Source: Primulina eburnea (lineage: Eukaryota; Streptophyta; Magnoliopsida; Lamiales; Gesneriaceae). From it: a stretch of DNA of 64,000 nucleotides. Below the pieces are notes generated by a model, which made no database searches, was not told where the DNA came from, and worked only from the letters and a program-made list of their open reading frames with translations. A program made the translations under genes and the position numbers. Shown one piece after another: positions 48,212 to 59,336 of the stretch (positions are counted from its first letter, which is position 1; each line of letters starts with the position of its first letter). The stretch covers positions 310,001 through 374,000 of the forward strand of contig NW_027331263.1 in NCBI RefSeq assembly GCF_022965805.1, in the 5' to 3' direction.

Positions 48212-50235
48212 ACTAATGACAACTTCAGTTTGTCCATCCGTTTGAGGATGACAAGTAGTAGAAAACAACAATTTTGTGCCAAGTTTAGCCCATAAAGTAT
48301 TCCAAAAGTAACTCAAGAATTTAACATCGCGACGAGAATCAATAGTCCTAGGCATGCCATGCAACCTAGCGACTTCTCTAAAGAACAAATCCGCAATGTT
48401 TGAAGCATCATCGGTTTTATGACAGGCTATAAAATATGCCATCTTAGAGAATCTATCCACAACAACAAAAATAGAATCCTTCCCCTTCTTAGTCCTAGGC
48501 AACCACAAAATAAAGTCCATAGAAATGTCAATACAAGTTCTTTTTAAGAATAACACGCAAAAGTGTTCACAAAGTTCTATTGACAACTACAATTTGTCCA
48601 TCCGTTTGAGCATGACTAGTAGTAGAAAACAACAATTTTGTGCCAAGTTTAGCCATAATGTTTTTCAAAAGTAACTCAAGAATTTAACATCGCGACCAGA
48701 AACAAAAGTTCTAGGCATTCCATGCAATCTAACGACTTCTCTAAAGTACAAATCCGCAATGTTTGAATCATCATCGGTTTTATGACAAGCTATAAAATGT
48801 GCCATATTAGAGAATCTATCCACAACAACAAAAATAGAATCCCGCCCCTTCTTAGTCCTAGGCAACCCCAAAATAAAGTCCATAGAAATGTCAATCCAAG
48901 TTCTTTTTAAGAATAGCACGCAAAAGTGTTCCCAAAGTTCTATTGACAACTTCAGTTTGTCCATCCGTTTGAGGATGACAACTAGTAGAAAACAAAAATT
49001 TTGTGCCAAGTTTAGCCCATAAAGTATTCCAAAAGTAAATCAAGAATTTAACATCGCGACGAGAATCAATAGTCCTAGGGATGCCATGCAACCTAGCGAC
49101 TTCTCTAAAGAACAAATCCGCAATGTTTGAAGCATCATCGGTTTTATGACAAGCTATAAAATGTGTCATCTTAGAGAATCTATCCAAAACAACAAAAATA
49201 GAATCCCTCCCCTTCTTAGTCCTAGACAACCACATAATAAAGTCCATAGAAATTTCAATCCAAGTTCTTTTTAAGAATAACACGCAAAAGTGTTCCCAAA
49301 GTTCTATTGACAACTACAGTTTGTCCATCCGTTTGAGGATGACAAGTAGAAGAAAACAACAATTTTGTGCCAAGTTTAGCCCATGAAGTCTTCCAAAGTA
49401 ACTCAAGAATTTAACATCGCGACAAGAAACAAAAGTCCTAGGTATGCCAGGCAACCTAACTTCTCTAAAGAACAAATCCGCAATGTTTGAAGCATCATCG
49501 GTTTAATGACAGGCTATAAAATGTGTCATCTTAGAGAATCTATCCACAACAACAAAAATAGAATCCCTCCCTTTCTTAGTCCTAGGTAACCCTAAAATAA
49601 AGTCCATAGAAATGTCAATCCAAGTTCTTTTTAAGAATAGCACGCAAAAGTGTTCCCAAAGTTCTATTGACAACTTCAGTTTGTCCATCTGTTTGAGCAT
49701 GACAAGTAGTAGAAAACAACAATTTTGTGCCATGTTTAGCCCATAAAGTATTCCAAAATTAAATCAAGAATTTAACATCGCGACGAGAATCAATAGTCCT
49801 AGGCATGCCATGCAACCTAGCGACTTCTCTAAAGAACAAATCCGCAATGTTTGAAGCATCATCGGTTTTATGACAGGCTATAAAATGTGCCATCTTAGAG
49901 AATCTATCCACAACAACAAAAATAGAATCCCTCCCCTTCTTAGTCCTAGACAACCACAAAATAAAGTCCATAGAAATGTCAATCCAAGTTCTTTTTAAGA
50001 ATAACACGCAAAAGTGTTCCCAAAGTTCTATTTACAACTTCAGTTTGTCCATCCGTTTGAGGATGACAAGTAGTAGAGATCAACAATTTTGTGCAAAGTT
50101 TAGCCCATAAAGTCTTCCAAAAGTAACTCAAAATTTAACATCGCGACCAGAAACAATAGTCCTAGGCATGCCATGCAACCTAACGACTTCTCTAAAGAAC
50201 AAATCCGCAATGTTTGAAGCATCATCGGTTTAATG

Positions 50236-50312
50236 ATCTATCCACAACAACAAAAATAGAGAATCTATCCACAACAACAAAAATAGAGAATCTATCCACA
50301 ACAACAAAAATA
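50236..50312 (-). repeat. 27 bp triplication inside one monomer
   Basis: The gaatctatccacaacaacaaaaatag segment occurs three times in a row; on the minus strand it encodes a nine-residue repeat (FVVVDRFSI twice, then the normal FVVVDRFS region is replaced by the join). The neighbouring gctataaaatgtgcc stretch is missing. This is local slippage or a small duplication. Confidence 0.8.
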
Positions 50313-50856
50313 GAATCCTTCCCCTTCTTAGTCCTAGGCAACCACAAAATAAAGTCCATAGAAATGTCAATACAAGTTTTTTTTAAGAATAACACGCAAA
50401 AGTGTTCACAAAGTTCTATTGACAACTACAGTTTGTCCATCCGTTTGAGCATGACTAGTAGTAGAAAACAACAATTTTGTGCCAAGTTTAGCCATAATGT
50501 TTTTCAAAAGTAACTCAAGAATTTAACATCGCGACCAGAAACAAAAGTTCTAGGCATTCCATGCAACCTAACGACTTCTCTAAAGTACAAATCCGCAATG
50601 TTTGAAGCATCATCGGTTTTATGACAAGCTATAAAATGTGCCATCTTAGAGAATCTATCCACAACAACAAAAATAGAATCCCGCCCCTTCTTAGTCCTAG
50701 GCAACCCCAAAATAAAGTCCATAGAAATGTCTATCCAAGTTCTTTTTAAGAATAGCACGCAAAAGTGTTCCCAAAGTTCTATTGACGACTTCAGTTTGTC
50801 CATCCGTTTGAGGATGACAAGTAGTAGAAAACAAAAATTTTGTGCCAAGTTTAGCC

Positions 50857-50861
50857 CATAA
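50857..50861. other. Target site duplication, left (CATAA)
   Basis: CATAA precedes the LTR start and is repeated exactly at 59332-59336. Joining the flanks restores the satellite stretch gcccataaagtattcc. Confidence 0.93.
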
Positions 50862-52656
50862 TGTGGGGACCCGGGCTCTAACTCAATTCTTTTGGGATTT
50901 AATTGGATCTTTGTTCGAAAATGTGGGTCAAAAATTTGCTTTTAACATTAATTCAAATGTATAGATAAAGCATAACATGTCGTTAACTGAAATAAACAAC
51001 ATAATGTACATACATGTCTGTTCGTACAAACATTCACTAGTGTTCAAATGACAACTATAAACATAAGTAGTACAAGTTTCATAAGGAAACACTAGTAATC
51101 TGCGATGCCCGAGATCTCCACGCTATCATCATCTCTCATCTAGCTCGTGACCCCGATCCTGCCCCACCTGTTGTCATGCACACATACAGACACGACAACA
51201 GCCGGATAACTCCGGTGAGAACATATCCCAGTATAAAACATGGATGCATGCAATGTAATAAATCATGTACAAATGCATAACATAAATCAAGTAACATGAA
51301 TATACATCTAAACATGTAGTAGAATACAAATCTGTATTCAACAATTCAAATCTTGACTCGACTCTTTTCTAATCTAGGGATCCCGGTGTGAATAAGACGG
51401 TCTGTTACCTACCCAACCACTCGGGGCAACGGTACGTCTTATTCCTAGACTTCGGTCAACTCTGTATCGAGGGTCTACACATATAGCAAATCTGCTCCTA
51501 TGCGTCGATACACCGAAACGTCTAGTTTTGGCAAGTCTTCCAATCTCTCCTATCTCAGGACTCGAATATAAATCAATAAACAAGGCATTACATAATCAAT
51601 GTAATAACAATCTAGTATGTGATTTAGGGAAACTCGTATCAAATCTGAATCGAGTTGTGCAATCCCGTGACCACATGAATTATACCTTTCTTATCGAATA
51701 GTCGGTGTCGTAGTCGAAGTCTCGAGTTCACAATAGCCAATACAAATCTGAAATGGCATAAACAATGTGCACTTTAATCATATACACCTCAAACAAATCA
51801 ATATACAAAGCTAACATCGGTTTCAATGCAATTTGAAGGCGTAACGGCATAATTCTTCGATACCGATAACTCAAGAATATCATACTCGATCATAATCAAC
51901 TCAAAATCTCATCACACCTCAATACATAGGCTGAAATCTGAACAACCGTAACTTAACACATGCTGAAAATCGAAACAATAGCATACGGTATCTGAAAATC
52001 AATCCGGTAACGAATATATCATGCTCAATATATCACTAACTCATATTTTAACTCAAATCTGAATTCCCCCAACACATACATATCGAGACATGCTGGAAAT
52101 GAACAATACTTACATCCTTTCGTAGCCAACGCTGTAAGGATCGCAAATCTTAACTCGGAACAAAATTCGGATGGCTAAATCATGCAAACTCTCAAGTTGA
52201 AAATCAAAAGAAGTGAAAGCTTCCTCCTTGAATTCCCTCGGCTCTCAGAAGATGCAATGCAAGGAAATGAAGACACATAATCTATATTGCATGCAAAGGG
52301 ACGAGTGTTCATGTTTGTCACATGACACGCATTACCGCGGGTGCGGCAGTGTAAGGGTGCGGGTGCGCTAAGCTCTCGGCAGCCCTATCATTTTCGGAAA
52401 TTCACGCACCGCGGGTGCGGCGCTTGCACCGCCGCGGTTGCGGTCTCAGCACCGCGGGTGCGGTCTTGCGCGCACCGCGGGTGCGGTGTTACTTCGCAAA
52501 ATCTCCCAATTTTCTATCACCTACACCGCGGGGGCGGTAGTCTTAACACCGCGGTGCGATGTGGCTTCGGCCCTGCTGCTCAAAATCTCATAATTCATGC
52601 ATTCTTATCTATACAAGTCTAACATCCATGCCAATTGACAATTCTCGAGCCTTACA
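50862..52656 (-). repeat. Gypsy 3' LTR (left copy)
   Basis: 1795 bp. On the minus strand it starts TGTAAGGCTCGAG (at 52656) and ends GGGTCCCCACA (at 50862). Same length as the right copy. Confidence 0.96.
52333..52559 (-). promoter_or_regulatory. Cluster of about eight GCACCCGCGGT-type motifs
   Basis: On the minus strand, about eight copies of the CpG-rich motif lie 100-325 bases from the LTR start. Function is inferred only. Confidence 0.42.
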
Positions 52657-52669
52657 TTTCTCCCCCTCT
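52657..52669 (-). other. Gypsy polypurine tract
   Basis: Minus strand AGAGGGGGAGAAA, abutting the 3' LTR start TGTAAGG. Confidence 0.9.
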
Positions 52670-52758
52670 TAGACAAGAGTTCGTCCTCGAACTCACAAGC
52701 AATTATTCATGCAGTTATATACAAAATTTTAAAGTCAAATCGGGAAGAAAGACTCACA

Positions 52759-53478
52759 TCATAAGAACAGCTCGGGATGCCTCTGTCTCATTTCAGACTC
52801 TGTCTCCCAAGTCGCTTCCTCGATGCCATGACGACTCCATTGAATCTTTACTAACGGAATAATCTTTGTCCTGAGCTTCTTTTCTTTCCGATCAAGAATC
52901 TGTATCGGTCTTTCAACATAGCTCAAAGTCTGATCTAACTCAGCTTCGTCAGGTTGAATGATATGAGAACTATCCGGCATGTATCTGCGCAACATCGATA
53001 CATGAAAAACATCATGTATACCGGACAGTGAAGGAGGAAGAGCAAGTCTGTAAGCTCGATCGCCAATCTTCTCAAGAATCTCATACGGACCAACGTATCT
53101 AGGAGACAACTTTCCTCGCTTGCCAAATCTGACAACGCCTCTGAAAGGTGAAATCTTCAAAAATACTCTGTCTCCCTGTTCGAATACTAACGGTCTACGT
53201 CTAATATTGGCGTACTTCGCTTGCCTATCCTGTGCCGTCTTCATTCGTTTCTGAATGATCTTCACTTTTTCTGTCATCTCACGAATCATATCAGGCCCTA
53301 ACTCTGGTACCTCAGAAATATCATCCCAGTACAACGGAGATCTGCACTTCTTTCCGTATAAAGCTTCGAACGGTGCCATCTCTATGCTCGTCTGATAGCT
53401 GTTGTTGTATGAAAACTCACACAACGGCAATGAGTCTTGCCAACTAGTACCAAAATCTAGTACTACAGCTCTCAGCAT
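52759..53478 (-). CDS. Gypsy integrase C-terminus with chromodomain-like end (fragment)
   Basis: 239 open residues in the same frame as the upstream RT-integrase segment, separated only by the TAG at 53521-53523. Visible: EFSYNNSYQTSIEMAPFEALYGKKCRSP across 21-48 (typical gypsy integrase after the core), the GPY/F module (YVGPYEILEKIGDRAYRLALP near 128-148), FHVSMLRRY near 158-166, and a chromodomain-like tail (KIQWSRHGIEEATWETE near 211-227). In chromoviruses this end guides insertion to chromatin. The first Met is internal; the true protein would be part of one polyprotein. Confidence 0.92.
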   Translation of the reverse strand: MLRAVVLDFGTSWQDSLPLCEFSYNNSYQTSIEMAPFEALYGKKCRSPLYWDDISEVPELGPDMIREMTEKVKIIQKRMKTAQDRQAKYANIRRRPLVFEQGDRVFLKISPFRGVVRFGKRGKLSPRYVGPYEILEKIGDRAYRLALPPSLSGIHDVFHVSMLRRYMPDSSHIIQPDEAELDQTLSYVERPIQILDRKEKKLRTKIIPLVKIQWSRHGIEEATWETESEMRQRHPELFL

Positions 53479-53520
53479 GTCCTCTAAAGTCTGGATAGTC
53501 CGCTCTGACTGTCCGTCCGT

Positions 53521-55425
53521 CTAGGGATGATAAGCAGTGCTCAGGTGTAAAGTCGTACCCAAAGTCTGCTGCAAGCTGTGCCAAAAGTGAGAAGTGAATC
53601 GTGGATCACGATCTGATACTATCGACTTCGGCACATCGTGCAATCTGACGACCTCCTTGACATACAACTCTGCCATCTGATCATGTCGATAGGTCATCTT
53701 GTATGGAATAAAGCACGCTGATTTGGTCAGTCTGTCTATTACAACCCAAATCGCGTCACAGCCTCGCGAAGATCGAGGTAACTTCGTCACGAAGTCCATG
53801 GAAATGTGGTCCCATTTCCACTCAGGAACAGACAAACTCTGAAGTAAACCTCCGGGCTTCTTTCTCTCTGCCTTCACCTGCTGGCAATTCAGGCATCTAG
53901 ACACAAATTCTGCAATGTCTGTCTTCATCTGTTTCCACCAAAATTGTGTCTTCAAGTCATTGTACATCTTTCTGCCACCAGGATGAATGCTGAACCGACT
54001 ACAGTGTGCCTCCGACATGATCTGTCGTCTCAAATCTGAAACATCTGGCACCACTAGGCGGTTATTCACATACAGAATAGAATCTCTAACCTGATATTCT
54101 GAGATATGACCAGCTCTGACCATATCAATCGATCTCTGCACATTCGGATCGGTTCTCTGTGCTTCTTTGATCCTCAAAATCAGATCTGGCTCAATTTGAA
54201 TCGCAGCAAGTCGCAGCGGTCTACTCTCTGTATCAAATGTCAATCCAGACAAGCAACAATCTTCTACTAAACTCGATACACCTATAGTCGACAAGGACAA
54301 AGAACATACCTTTCGACTCAAGGCGTCTGCCGCTGCATTCGACTTTCCTGGATGATACTTGATCTCGCAATCAAAATCTTTCAACAGATCAAGCCATCGC
54401 CGCTGCCTCATGTTCAACTCTGACTGAGAAAAGAGATATTTCAGGCTCTTATGATCGGAATAGATCTCAAATTTCTCGCCATAGAGATAATGACGCCAGA
54501 TCTTCAAGGCAAATACGATCGCCGCCAATTCAAGATCATGAATCGGGTAACGTGTCTCGTGCGGTTTCAGCTGTCTAGAGGCGTACGCTATCACGTGCCC
54601 TCGCTGCATAAGAACACATCCTAACTCTCTGTGAGATGCGTCACAGTATACAACGAACTCACCTGTACCTGCAGGAATCGTCAAGACAGGCGCACTAGTC
54701 AGCCTCTTCTTCAGCTCTACAAAACTGGCTTCACAATCTTCGGACCACACAAATGGCATATTCTTCTGTGTCAACTGGGTGATAGGCTTCGCTATACTGG
54801 AGAAATCTCGAATAAAACGACGATAATACCCGGCTAGACCCATGAAACTGCGTATCTCAGGCACAGAAGTCGGTCTTGGCCAACTGATCACAGCCTCAAC
54901 TTTACTCGGATCTACCGCAATACCATCTCCAGATATAATATGCCCCAAGAAGACAACCTGTCTCAGCCAGAATTCACACTTGGACAGTTTGGCATACAAC
55001 CGCTCATTCCTCAAAGTCTTCAATACAATTCTCAGATGATCCGCATGCTCAGTCAAACTCTTCGAATACACCAAAATGTCATCAATAAACACAATCACAA
55101 AATCATCTAAATATCTCTGAAAAATACGGTTCATCAAACTCATAAACACCGCAGGTGCATTCGTCAAACCGAAAGGCATAACAACAAACTCGTAATGTCC
55201 ATACCTGGTTCGGAATGCAGTCTTTGGAATATCAACGTCTCTAACTCGGAGCTGATGATACCCTGATCTCAAATCAATCTTCGAATATACCGAAGATCCC
55301 TGTAACTGGTCAAATAAATCGTCGATGCGCGGCAACGGATATTTGTTCTTCACTGTTGCCTTGTTCAACTGTCTGTAATCAATACACAGTCGCATCGAAC
55401 CATCTTTCTTTCTAACGAAAAGCAC
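53521..55425 (-). CDS. Gypsy reverse transcriptase, RNase H and integrase core (fragment)
   Basis: 634 open residues. RT: DYRQLNK at 16-22, the FIDD catalytic motif at 113-116 (gypsy counterpart of YVDD), and [10 protein letters not shown] near 160-169. RNase H: Asp 262 (YCDAS), Glu 299 (DLELAA), Asp 324 (YSDHKSL), Asp 367 (AADALSR). Integrase zinc region: His 474, His 481, Cys 511, Cys 514. Core: Asp 544 (SMDF) and intact Asp 605 (SDRDPRF). It stops at TAG (53521-53523) in AYHP, just before the stretch holding the catalytic Glu. The first residues are not a natural start; upstream continuity is lost by a frameshift near 55455-55461. Confidence 0.95.
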   Translation of the reverse strand: MLFVRKKDGSMRLCIDYRQLNKATVKNKYPLPRIDDLFDQLQGSSVYSKIDLRSGYHQLRVRDVDIPKTAFRTRYGHYEFVVMPFGLTNAPAVFMSLMNRIFQRYLDDFVIVFIDDILVYSKSLTEHADHLRIVLKTLRNERLYAKLSKCEFWLRQVVFLGHIISGDGIAVDPSKVEAVISWPRPTSVPEIRSFMGLAGYYRRFIRDFSSIAKPITQLTQKNMPFVWSEDCEASFVELKKRLTSAPVLTIPAGTGEFVVYCDASHRELGCVLMQRGHVIAYASRQLKPHETRYPIHDLELAAIVFALKIWRHYLYGEKFEIYSDHKSLKYLFSQSELNMRQRRWLDLLKDFDCEIKYHPGKSNAAADALSRKVCSLSLSTIGVSSLVEDCCLSGLTFDTESRPLRLAAIQIEPDLILRIKEAQRTDPNVQRSIDMVRAGHISEYQVRDSILYVNNRLVVPDVSDLRRQIMSEAHCSRFSIHPGGRKMYNDLKTQFWWKQMKTDIAEFVSRCLNCQQVKAERKKPGGLLQSLSVPEWKWDHISMDFVTKLPRSSRGCDAIWVVIDRLTKSACFIPYKMTYRHDQMAELYVKEVVRLHDVPKSIVSDRDPRFTSHFWHSLQQTLGTTLHLSTAYHP

Positions 55426-56299
55426 CGGAGCACCCCAAGGAGATACACTGGGTCTGATTATATCCCTTGGACAGAAGATCCTCCAACTGTGCTTTCAACT
55501 CTTTCAGCTCTATCGGCGCCATCCTATACGGAGCTCTCGAAATAGGAACAGAACCGGGCATAAGATCTATGCTGAAATCAACCTCTCGAACCGGAGGTAA
55601 CCCTGGAATCTCATCAGGAAAAACATCTGCAAACTCGCAAACCACTGGCAAATCTGCCAATGCTGGGCTCGACTTCAGTAGATCTACTGAATATACAAGA
55701 AAGCCCTCTGCTCCTCTCTGAAGCAATCTACTCATAGTCAGAGCAGATACTAAGGGAATCCGAGATCTGGAACCCTTGCCGTAGAATTTCCACTCATCTG
55801 TCATGTCGGGTCTGAATCTGACAATCTTGTGGAAACAATCTACAGTAGCCCTGTACTTGGTCAACATGTCTATGCCAACTATACAGTCAAAATCAGCTAA
55901 GCCAAGTACTACACACTCAAGATCGATCTCATGCCCTTCAAACTGAAGCATACAATGTCTAACAGTAGTTACAGATATCAAACCACTCCCCAACGGAGAA
56001 ACTATAGATACTACTGTCGACAACGACTCAACAGGCAATGAATGTCTCAATGCAAAATGTTCAGAGATGAATGTATGAGATGCACCTGTGTCAATCAACA
56101 CATATGCAGGATAACCGCAAAGAAAACAGTTACCTGCAATGACGTCATCTGGCGCCTCCTGCGCCTGCTCCTCTGTCAGGGCAAAAACACGTGCCTGCTG
56201 TCTGGGAGGCTGACTCACAGTCTGACTACCTTCTGGTCTCTGCTGGGTCTGTGTGGAGGGTGGCTGAAAGGAGTGCACAGAGGATGCCTGTCTCTCCAT
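55412..56299 (-). CDS. Gypsy protease region and start of RT (fragment)
   Basis: 295 open residues beginning at an internal Met. The aspartic protease active site is [11 protein letters not shown] with DTG at 70-72. The protease-RT linker contains [18 protein letters not shown] near 219-236, a typical gypsy signature before RT. The last 15 or so residues are off-frame because of a one-base length change near 55455-55461; RT continues in another frame. The upstream zinc-knuckle stretch (56300-56617) is open in this same frame. Confidence 0.92.
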   Translation of the reverse strand: MERQASSVHSFQPPSTQTQQRPEGSQTVSQPPRQQARVFALTEEQAQEAPDDVIAGNCFLCGYPAYVLIDTGASHTFISEHFALRHSLPVESLSTVVSIVSPLGSGLISVTTVRHCMLQFEGHEIDLECVVLGLADFDCIVGIDMLTKYRATVDCFHKIVRFRPDMTDEWKFYGKGSRSRIPLVSALTMSRLLQRGAEGFLVYSVDLLKSSPALADLPVVCEFADVFPDEIPGLPPVREVDFSIDLMPGSVPISRAPYRMAPIELKELKAQLEDLLSKGYNQTQCISLGCSGAFR

Positions 56300-56620
56300 C
56301 TGTGGCGCTGGTGCTGATGATCCTGTGCTCTGGAATCGTTGTGCACCTCTCTGGGGACAAACTCTGGCGAAATGTCCCTGTTGCCTACAGATGTTACAGC
56401 GTCCCAGAACTCCTTGACACTGCTCCGTCGTATGTCGCCCTCCGCATGAACCACAGTATGCGCCACTATACTCTAATCCCTGACCTCTCTGTCGAGATCC
56501 ACTCGAACTCGATGAACTGCTCCCAGATTTCTTAAACTGTTTGCCCTTAGCCTTCAGAAAATCCTTCTTGCCACTACCACTAGCTCCACTGTCAAAACGA
56601 GGAGGAGGTGGTGGAAACTA
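56300..56620 (-). pseudogene. Gypsy gag C-terminal zinc-knuckle stretch, after an in-frame TAG
   Basis: Same frame as both neighbours, but with no Met between the TAG at 56618-56620 and 56299. Reading the minus strand gives a CX2CX4HX4C zinc knuckle (CNICRQQGHFARVC, about 56347-56390) preceded by a cysteine-rich CGSCGGRHTTEQC stretch. The frame is uninterrupted on both sides, so a single nonsense codon separates the gag domain from its RNA-binding end. Confidence 0.85.
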
Positions 56621-57295
56621 TACGGTCGTGGACTGTGGCGGTCTCTGCCCCTGAACACCGTAGGAAACTCCTCGCTGCCTGATCAAGCCAGCCTCGGCTC
56701 CCTTCGCTCGGTTCAGTGCCTCCGAAAAAGTACTAGGCCGGCCCGTGTTCACCAAAGTAAAGACATCGGGATTCAGCCCGTTGATGAACTGATCGGCCAC
56801 TGCCTCGTCATTCCCGGCCACATGAGGTGCAAATCGTAGCAATGCAGAAAATTTAGCAACATACTCCTCGATGTTCCACTGTCCCTGCTTCAGATTCGCA
56901 AATTCAGCTCCTTTATCTTTCCGGTAGGAGACAGGAAAGAAGCGCTGATAGAACTCATCCTTGAAGACTTTCCACGTGATATCAATGCCTCGGTGCTCCA
57001 AGGCTCTCTTCGTCGTCAACCACCAGCTCTTAGCAACCTCCTGCATCTGATGCCCTATCAGCTTCACACGTCGTTCGTCAGTGTAAGCCAAAGACTCAAA
57101 CAACATCTCGATATCATCGAGCCAGCTCTCGCACTCTACTGCACTCTCTGTGCCCTTCAGGGTAGGCGGATGGAAAGACTGAAATCTCTTCAATAAAGTC
57201 TCCATCGGCGTCGCGGTGACGTCCATCTGTGCACCTGATGTGCTACCCTGCTCTGGCTGTGGCACTCGTCTAGGCGGCATAAATCTGATTATCAA
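56618..57295 (-). CDS. Gypsy gag, N-terminal part
   Basis: 225 residues ending in TAG. The Met at residue 6 (MPPRRVPQPEQ) is a likelier start than Met 1, by similarity to MPP-type gag starts such as the one at 44415. The retrotransposon gag domain is about 40-190 (ESWLDDIEMLFESL, FKDEFYQRFFPVSYRKDKGAEFANLKQGQWNIEEYVAKF in overlapping parts). It forms the virus-like particle shell and binds element RNA. Truncated before the zinc knuckle. Confidence 0.92.
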   Translation of the reverse strand: MIIRFMPPRRVPQPEQGSTSGAQMDVTATPMETLLKRFQSFHPPTLKGTESAVECESWLDDIEMLFESLAYTDERRVKLIGHQMQEVAKSWWLTTKRALEHRGIDITWKVFKDEFYQRFFPVSYRKDKGAEFANLKQGQWNIEEYVAKFSALLRFAPHVAGNDEAVADQFINGLNPDVFTLVNTGRPSTFSEALNRAKGAEAGLIRQRGVSYGVQGQRPPQSTTV

Positions 57296-57519
57296 ACTGA
57301 TTAGTACCCAATCAATATCATCTGTCTCAGCCCTCCTCTGATCATATACCTCTGATCGAGAATCGGTTCTGATTCAGGCTTGAAATGCTGTAAATCAATT
57401 CAGATAATACAACAACATATAATAGGAAAAGCAACAAAGCATGCTAGCATCTCAAAAGCAAGGAAGATGACTCGATCTACCCCGCTCATTCTACTCTATC
57501 TCAGTCTACAGAACCTACT

Positions 57520-57531
57520 GCTCTGATACCA
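57520..57531 (-). other. Gypsy primer binding site (tRNA-iMet)
   Basis: Minus strand TGGTATCAGAGC, extending as TGGTATCAGAGCAGTAGG, five bases from the end of the 5' LTR. The 57296-57519 leader between it and gag shows nothing else recognisable. Confidence 0.93.
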
Positions 57532-57536
57532 CCTGT

Positions 57537-59331
57537 TGTGGGGACCCGGGCTCTAACTCAATTCTTTTGGGATTTAATTGGATCTTTGTTCGAAAATGTG
57601 GGTCAAAAATTTGCTTTTAACATTAATTCAAATGTATAGATAAAGCATAACATGTCGTTAACTGAAATAAACAACATAATGTACATACATGTCTGTTCGT
57701 ACAAACATTCACTAGTGTTCAAATGACAACTATAAACATAAGTAGTACAAGTTTCATAAAGAAACACTAGTAATCTGCGATGCCCGAGATCTCCACGCTA
57801 TCATCATCTCTCATCTAGCTCGTGACCCCGATCCTGCCCCACCTGTTGCCATGCACACATACAGACACGACAACAGCCGGATAACTCCGGTGAGAACATA
57901 TCCCAGTATAAATCATGGATGCATGCAATGTAATAAATCTTGTACAAATGCATAACATAAATCAAGTAACATGAATATACATCTAAACATGTAGTAGAAT
58001 ACAAATCTGTATTCAACAATTCAAATCTTGACTCGACTCTTTTCTAATCTAGGGATCCCGGTGTGAATAAGACGGTCTGTTACCTACCCAACCACTCGGG
58101 GCAACGGTACGTCTTATTCCTAGACTTCGGTCAACTCTGTATCGAGGGTCTACACATATAGCAAATCTGCTCCTATGCGTCGATACACCGAAACGTCTAG
58201 TTTTGGCAAGTCTGCCATTCTCTCCTATCTCAGGACTCGAATATAAATCAATAAACAAGGCATTACATAATCAATGTAATAACAATCTAGTATGTGATTT
58301 AGGGAAACTCGTATCAAATCTGAATCGAGTTGTGCAATCCCGTGACCACATGAATTATACCTTTCTTATCGAATAGTCGGTGTCGCAGTCGAAGTCTCGA
58401 GTTCACAATAGCCAATACAAATCTGAAATGGCATAAACAATGTGCACTTCAATCATATACACCTCAAACAAATCAATATACAAAGCTAACATCGGTTTCA
58501 ATACAATTTGACGGCGTAACGGCATAATTCTTCGATACCGATAACTCAAGAATATCATACTCGATCATAATCAACTCATAATCTCATCACACCTCAATAC
58601 ATAGGCTGAAATCTGAACAACCGTAACTTAACACATGCTGAAAATCGAAACAATAGCATACGGTATCTGAAAATCAATCCGGTAACGAATATATCATGCT
58701 CAATATATCACTAACTCATATTTTAACTCAAATCTGAATTCCCCCAACACATACATATCGAGACATGCTGGAAATGAACATTACTTACATCCTTTCGTAG
58801 CCAACGCTGTAAGGATCGCAAATCTTAACTCGGAACAAAATTCAGATGGCTAAATCATGCAAACTCTCAAGTTGAAAATCAAAAGAAGTGAAAGCTTCCT
58901 CCTTGAATTCCCTCGGCTCTCAGAAGATGCAATGCAAGGAAATGAAGACACATAATCTATATTGCATGCAAAGGGACGAGTGTTCATGTTTGTCACATGA
59001 CACGCATTACCGCGGGTGCGGCAGTGTAAGGGTGCGGGTGCGCTAAGCTCTCGGCAGCCCTATCATTTTCGGAAATTCACGCACCGCGGGTGCGGCGCTT
59101 GCACCGCCGCGGTTGCGGTTTCAGCACCGCGGGTGCGGTCTTGCGCGCACCGCGGGTGCGGTGTTACTTCGCAAAATCTCCCAATTTTCTATCACCTACA
59201 CCGCGGGGGCGGTAGTCTTAACACCGTGGTGCGATGTGGCTTCGGCCCTGCTGCTCAAAATCTCATAATTCATGCATTCTTATCTATACAAGTCTAACAT
59301 CCATGCCAATTGACAATTCTCGAGCCTTACA
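57537..59331 (-). repeat. Gypsy 5' LTR (right copy)
   Basis: 1795 bp, same ends as the left copy and about 15 substitutions from it by eye. Confidence 0.96.
59009..59233 (-). promoter_or_regulatory. Cluster of about eight GCACCCGCGGT-type motifs
   Basis: Counterpart of the 52333-52559 cluster. One copy differs by a C to T (caccgtggt) at a CpG. Confidence 0.42.
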
Positions 59332-59336
59332 CATAA
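59332..59336. other. Target site duplication, right (CATAA)
   Basis: Matches 50857-50861 exactly; the satellite continues as cataaagtattcc. Confidence 0.93.

Larger units (their letters stand above)
48212..50861 (-). repeat. Integrase-derived satellite, block 3
   Basis: About seven diverged monomers. They include the gcgacgagaatcaat subtype (SRRD at the catalytic position), the aaaagttctaggcattcc subtype, and a copy lacking cgac in caacctaacttctc near 49455. It ends at cccataa, directly before the gypsy element at 50862. Confidence 0.95.
50862..59331 (-). mobile_element. Young Ty3/gypsy retrotransposon with broken gag-pol
   Basis: 8470 bp on the minus strand, inserted in the satellite with a perfect five-base target duplication. 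LTRs are both 1795 bp with about 15 differences by eye (about 0.8%), so the insertion is recent. Primer site, purine tract and the gypsy domain order (gag, protease, RT, RNase H, integrase, chromodomain-like end) are all present. The coding region is nearly complete but interrupted by TAG at 56618-56620, a one-base frameshift near 55455-55461 and TAG at 53521-53523. The chromodomain-like C-terminus suggests a chromovirus. It is not the source of the satellite: its integrase sequence ([13 protein letters not shown]) is clearly different. Confidence 0.96.

Noticed and set aside
53521..57295. TAG at 56618-56620 as a programmed gag-pol readthrough stop
   Set aside because: It lies upstream of the zinc knuckle inside gag rather than at a gag-pol border, and a similar TAG interrupts integrase, so mutation is simpler.
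50862..59331. The gypsy element as parent of the satellite
   Set aside because: Its integrase core ([23 protein letters not shown]) differs too much from the monomer ([23 protein letters not shown]).
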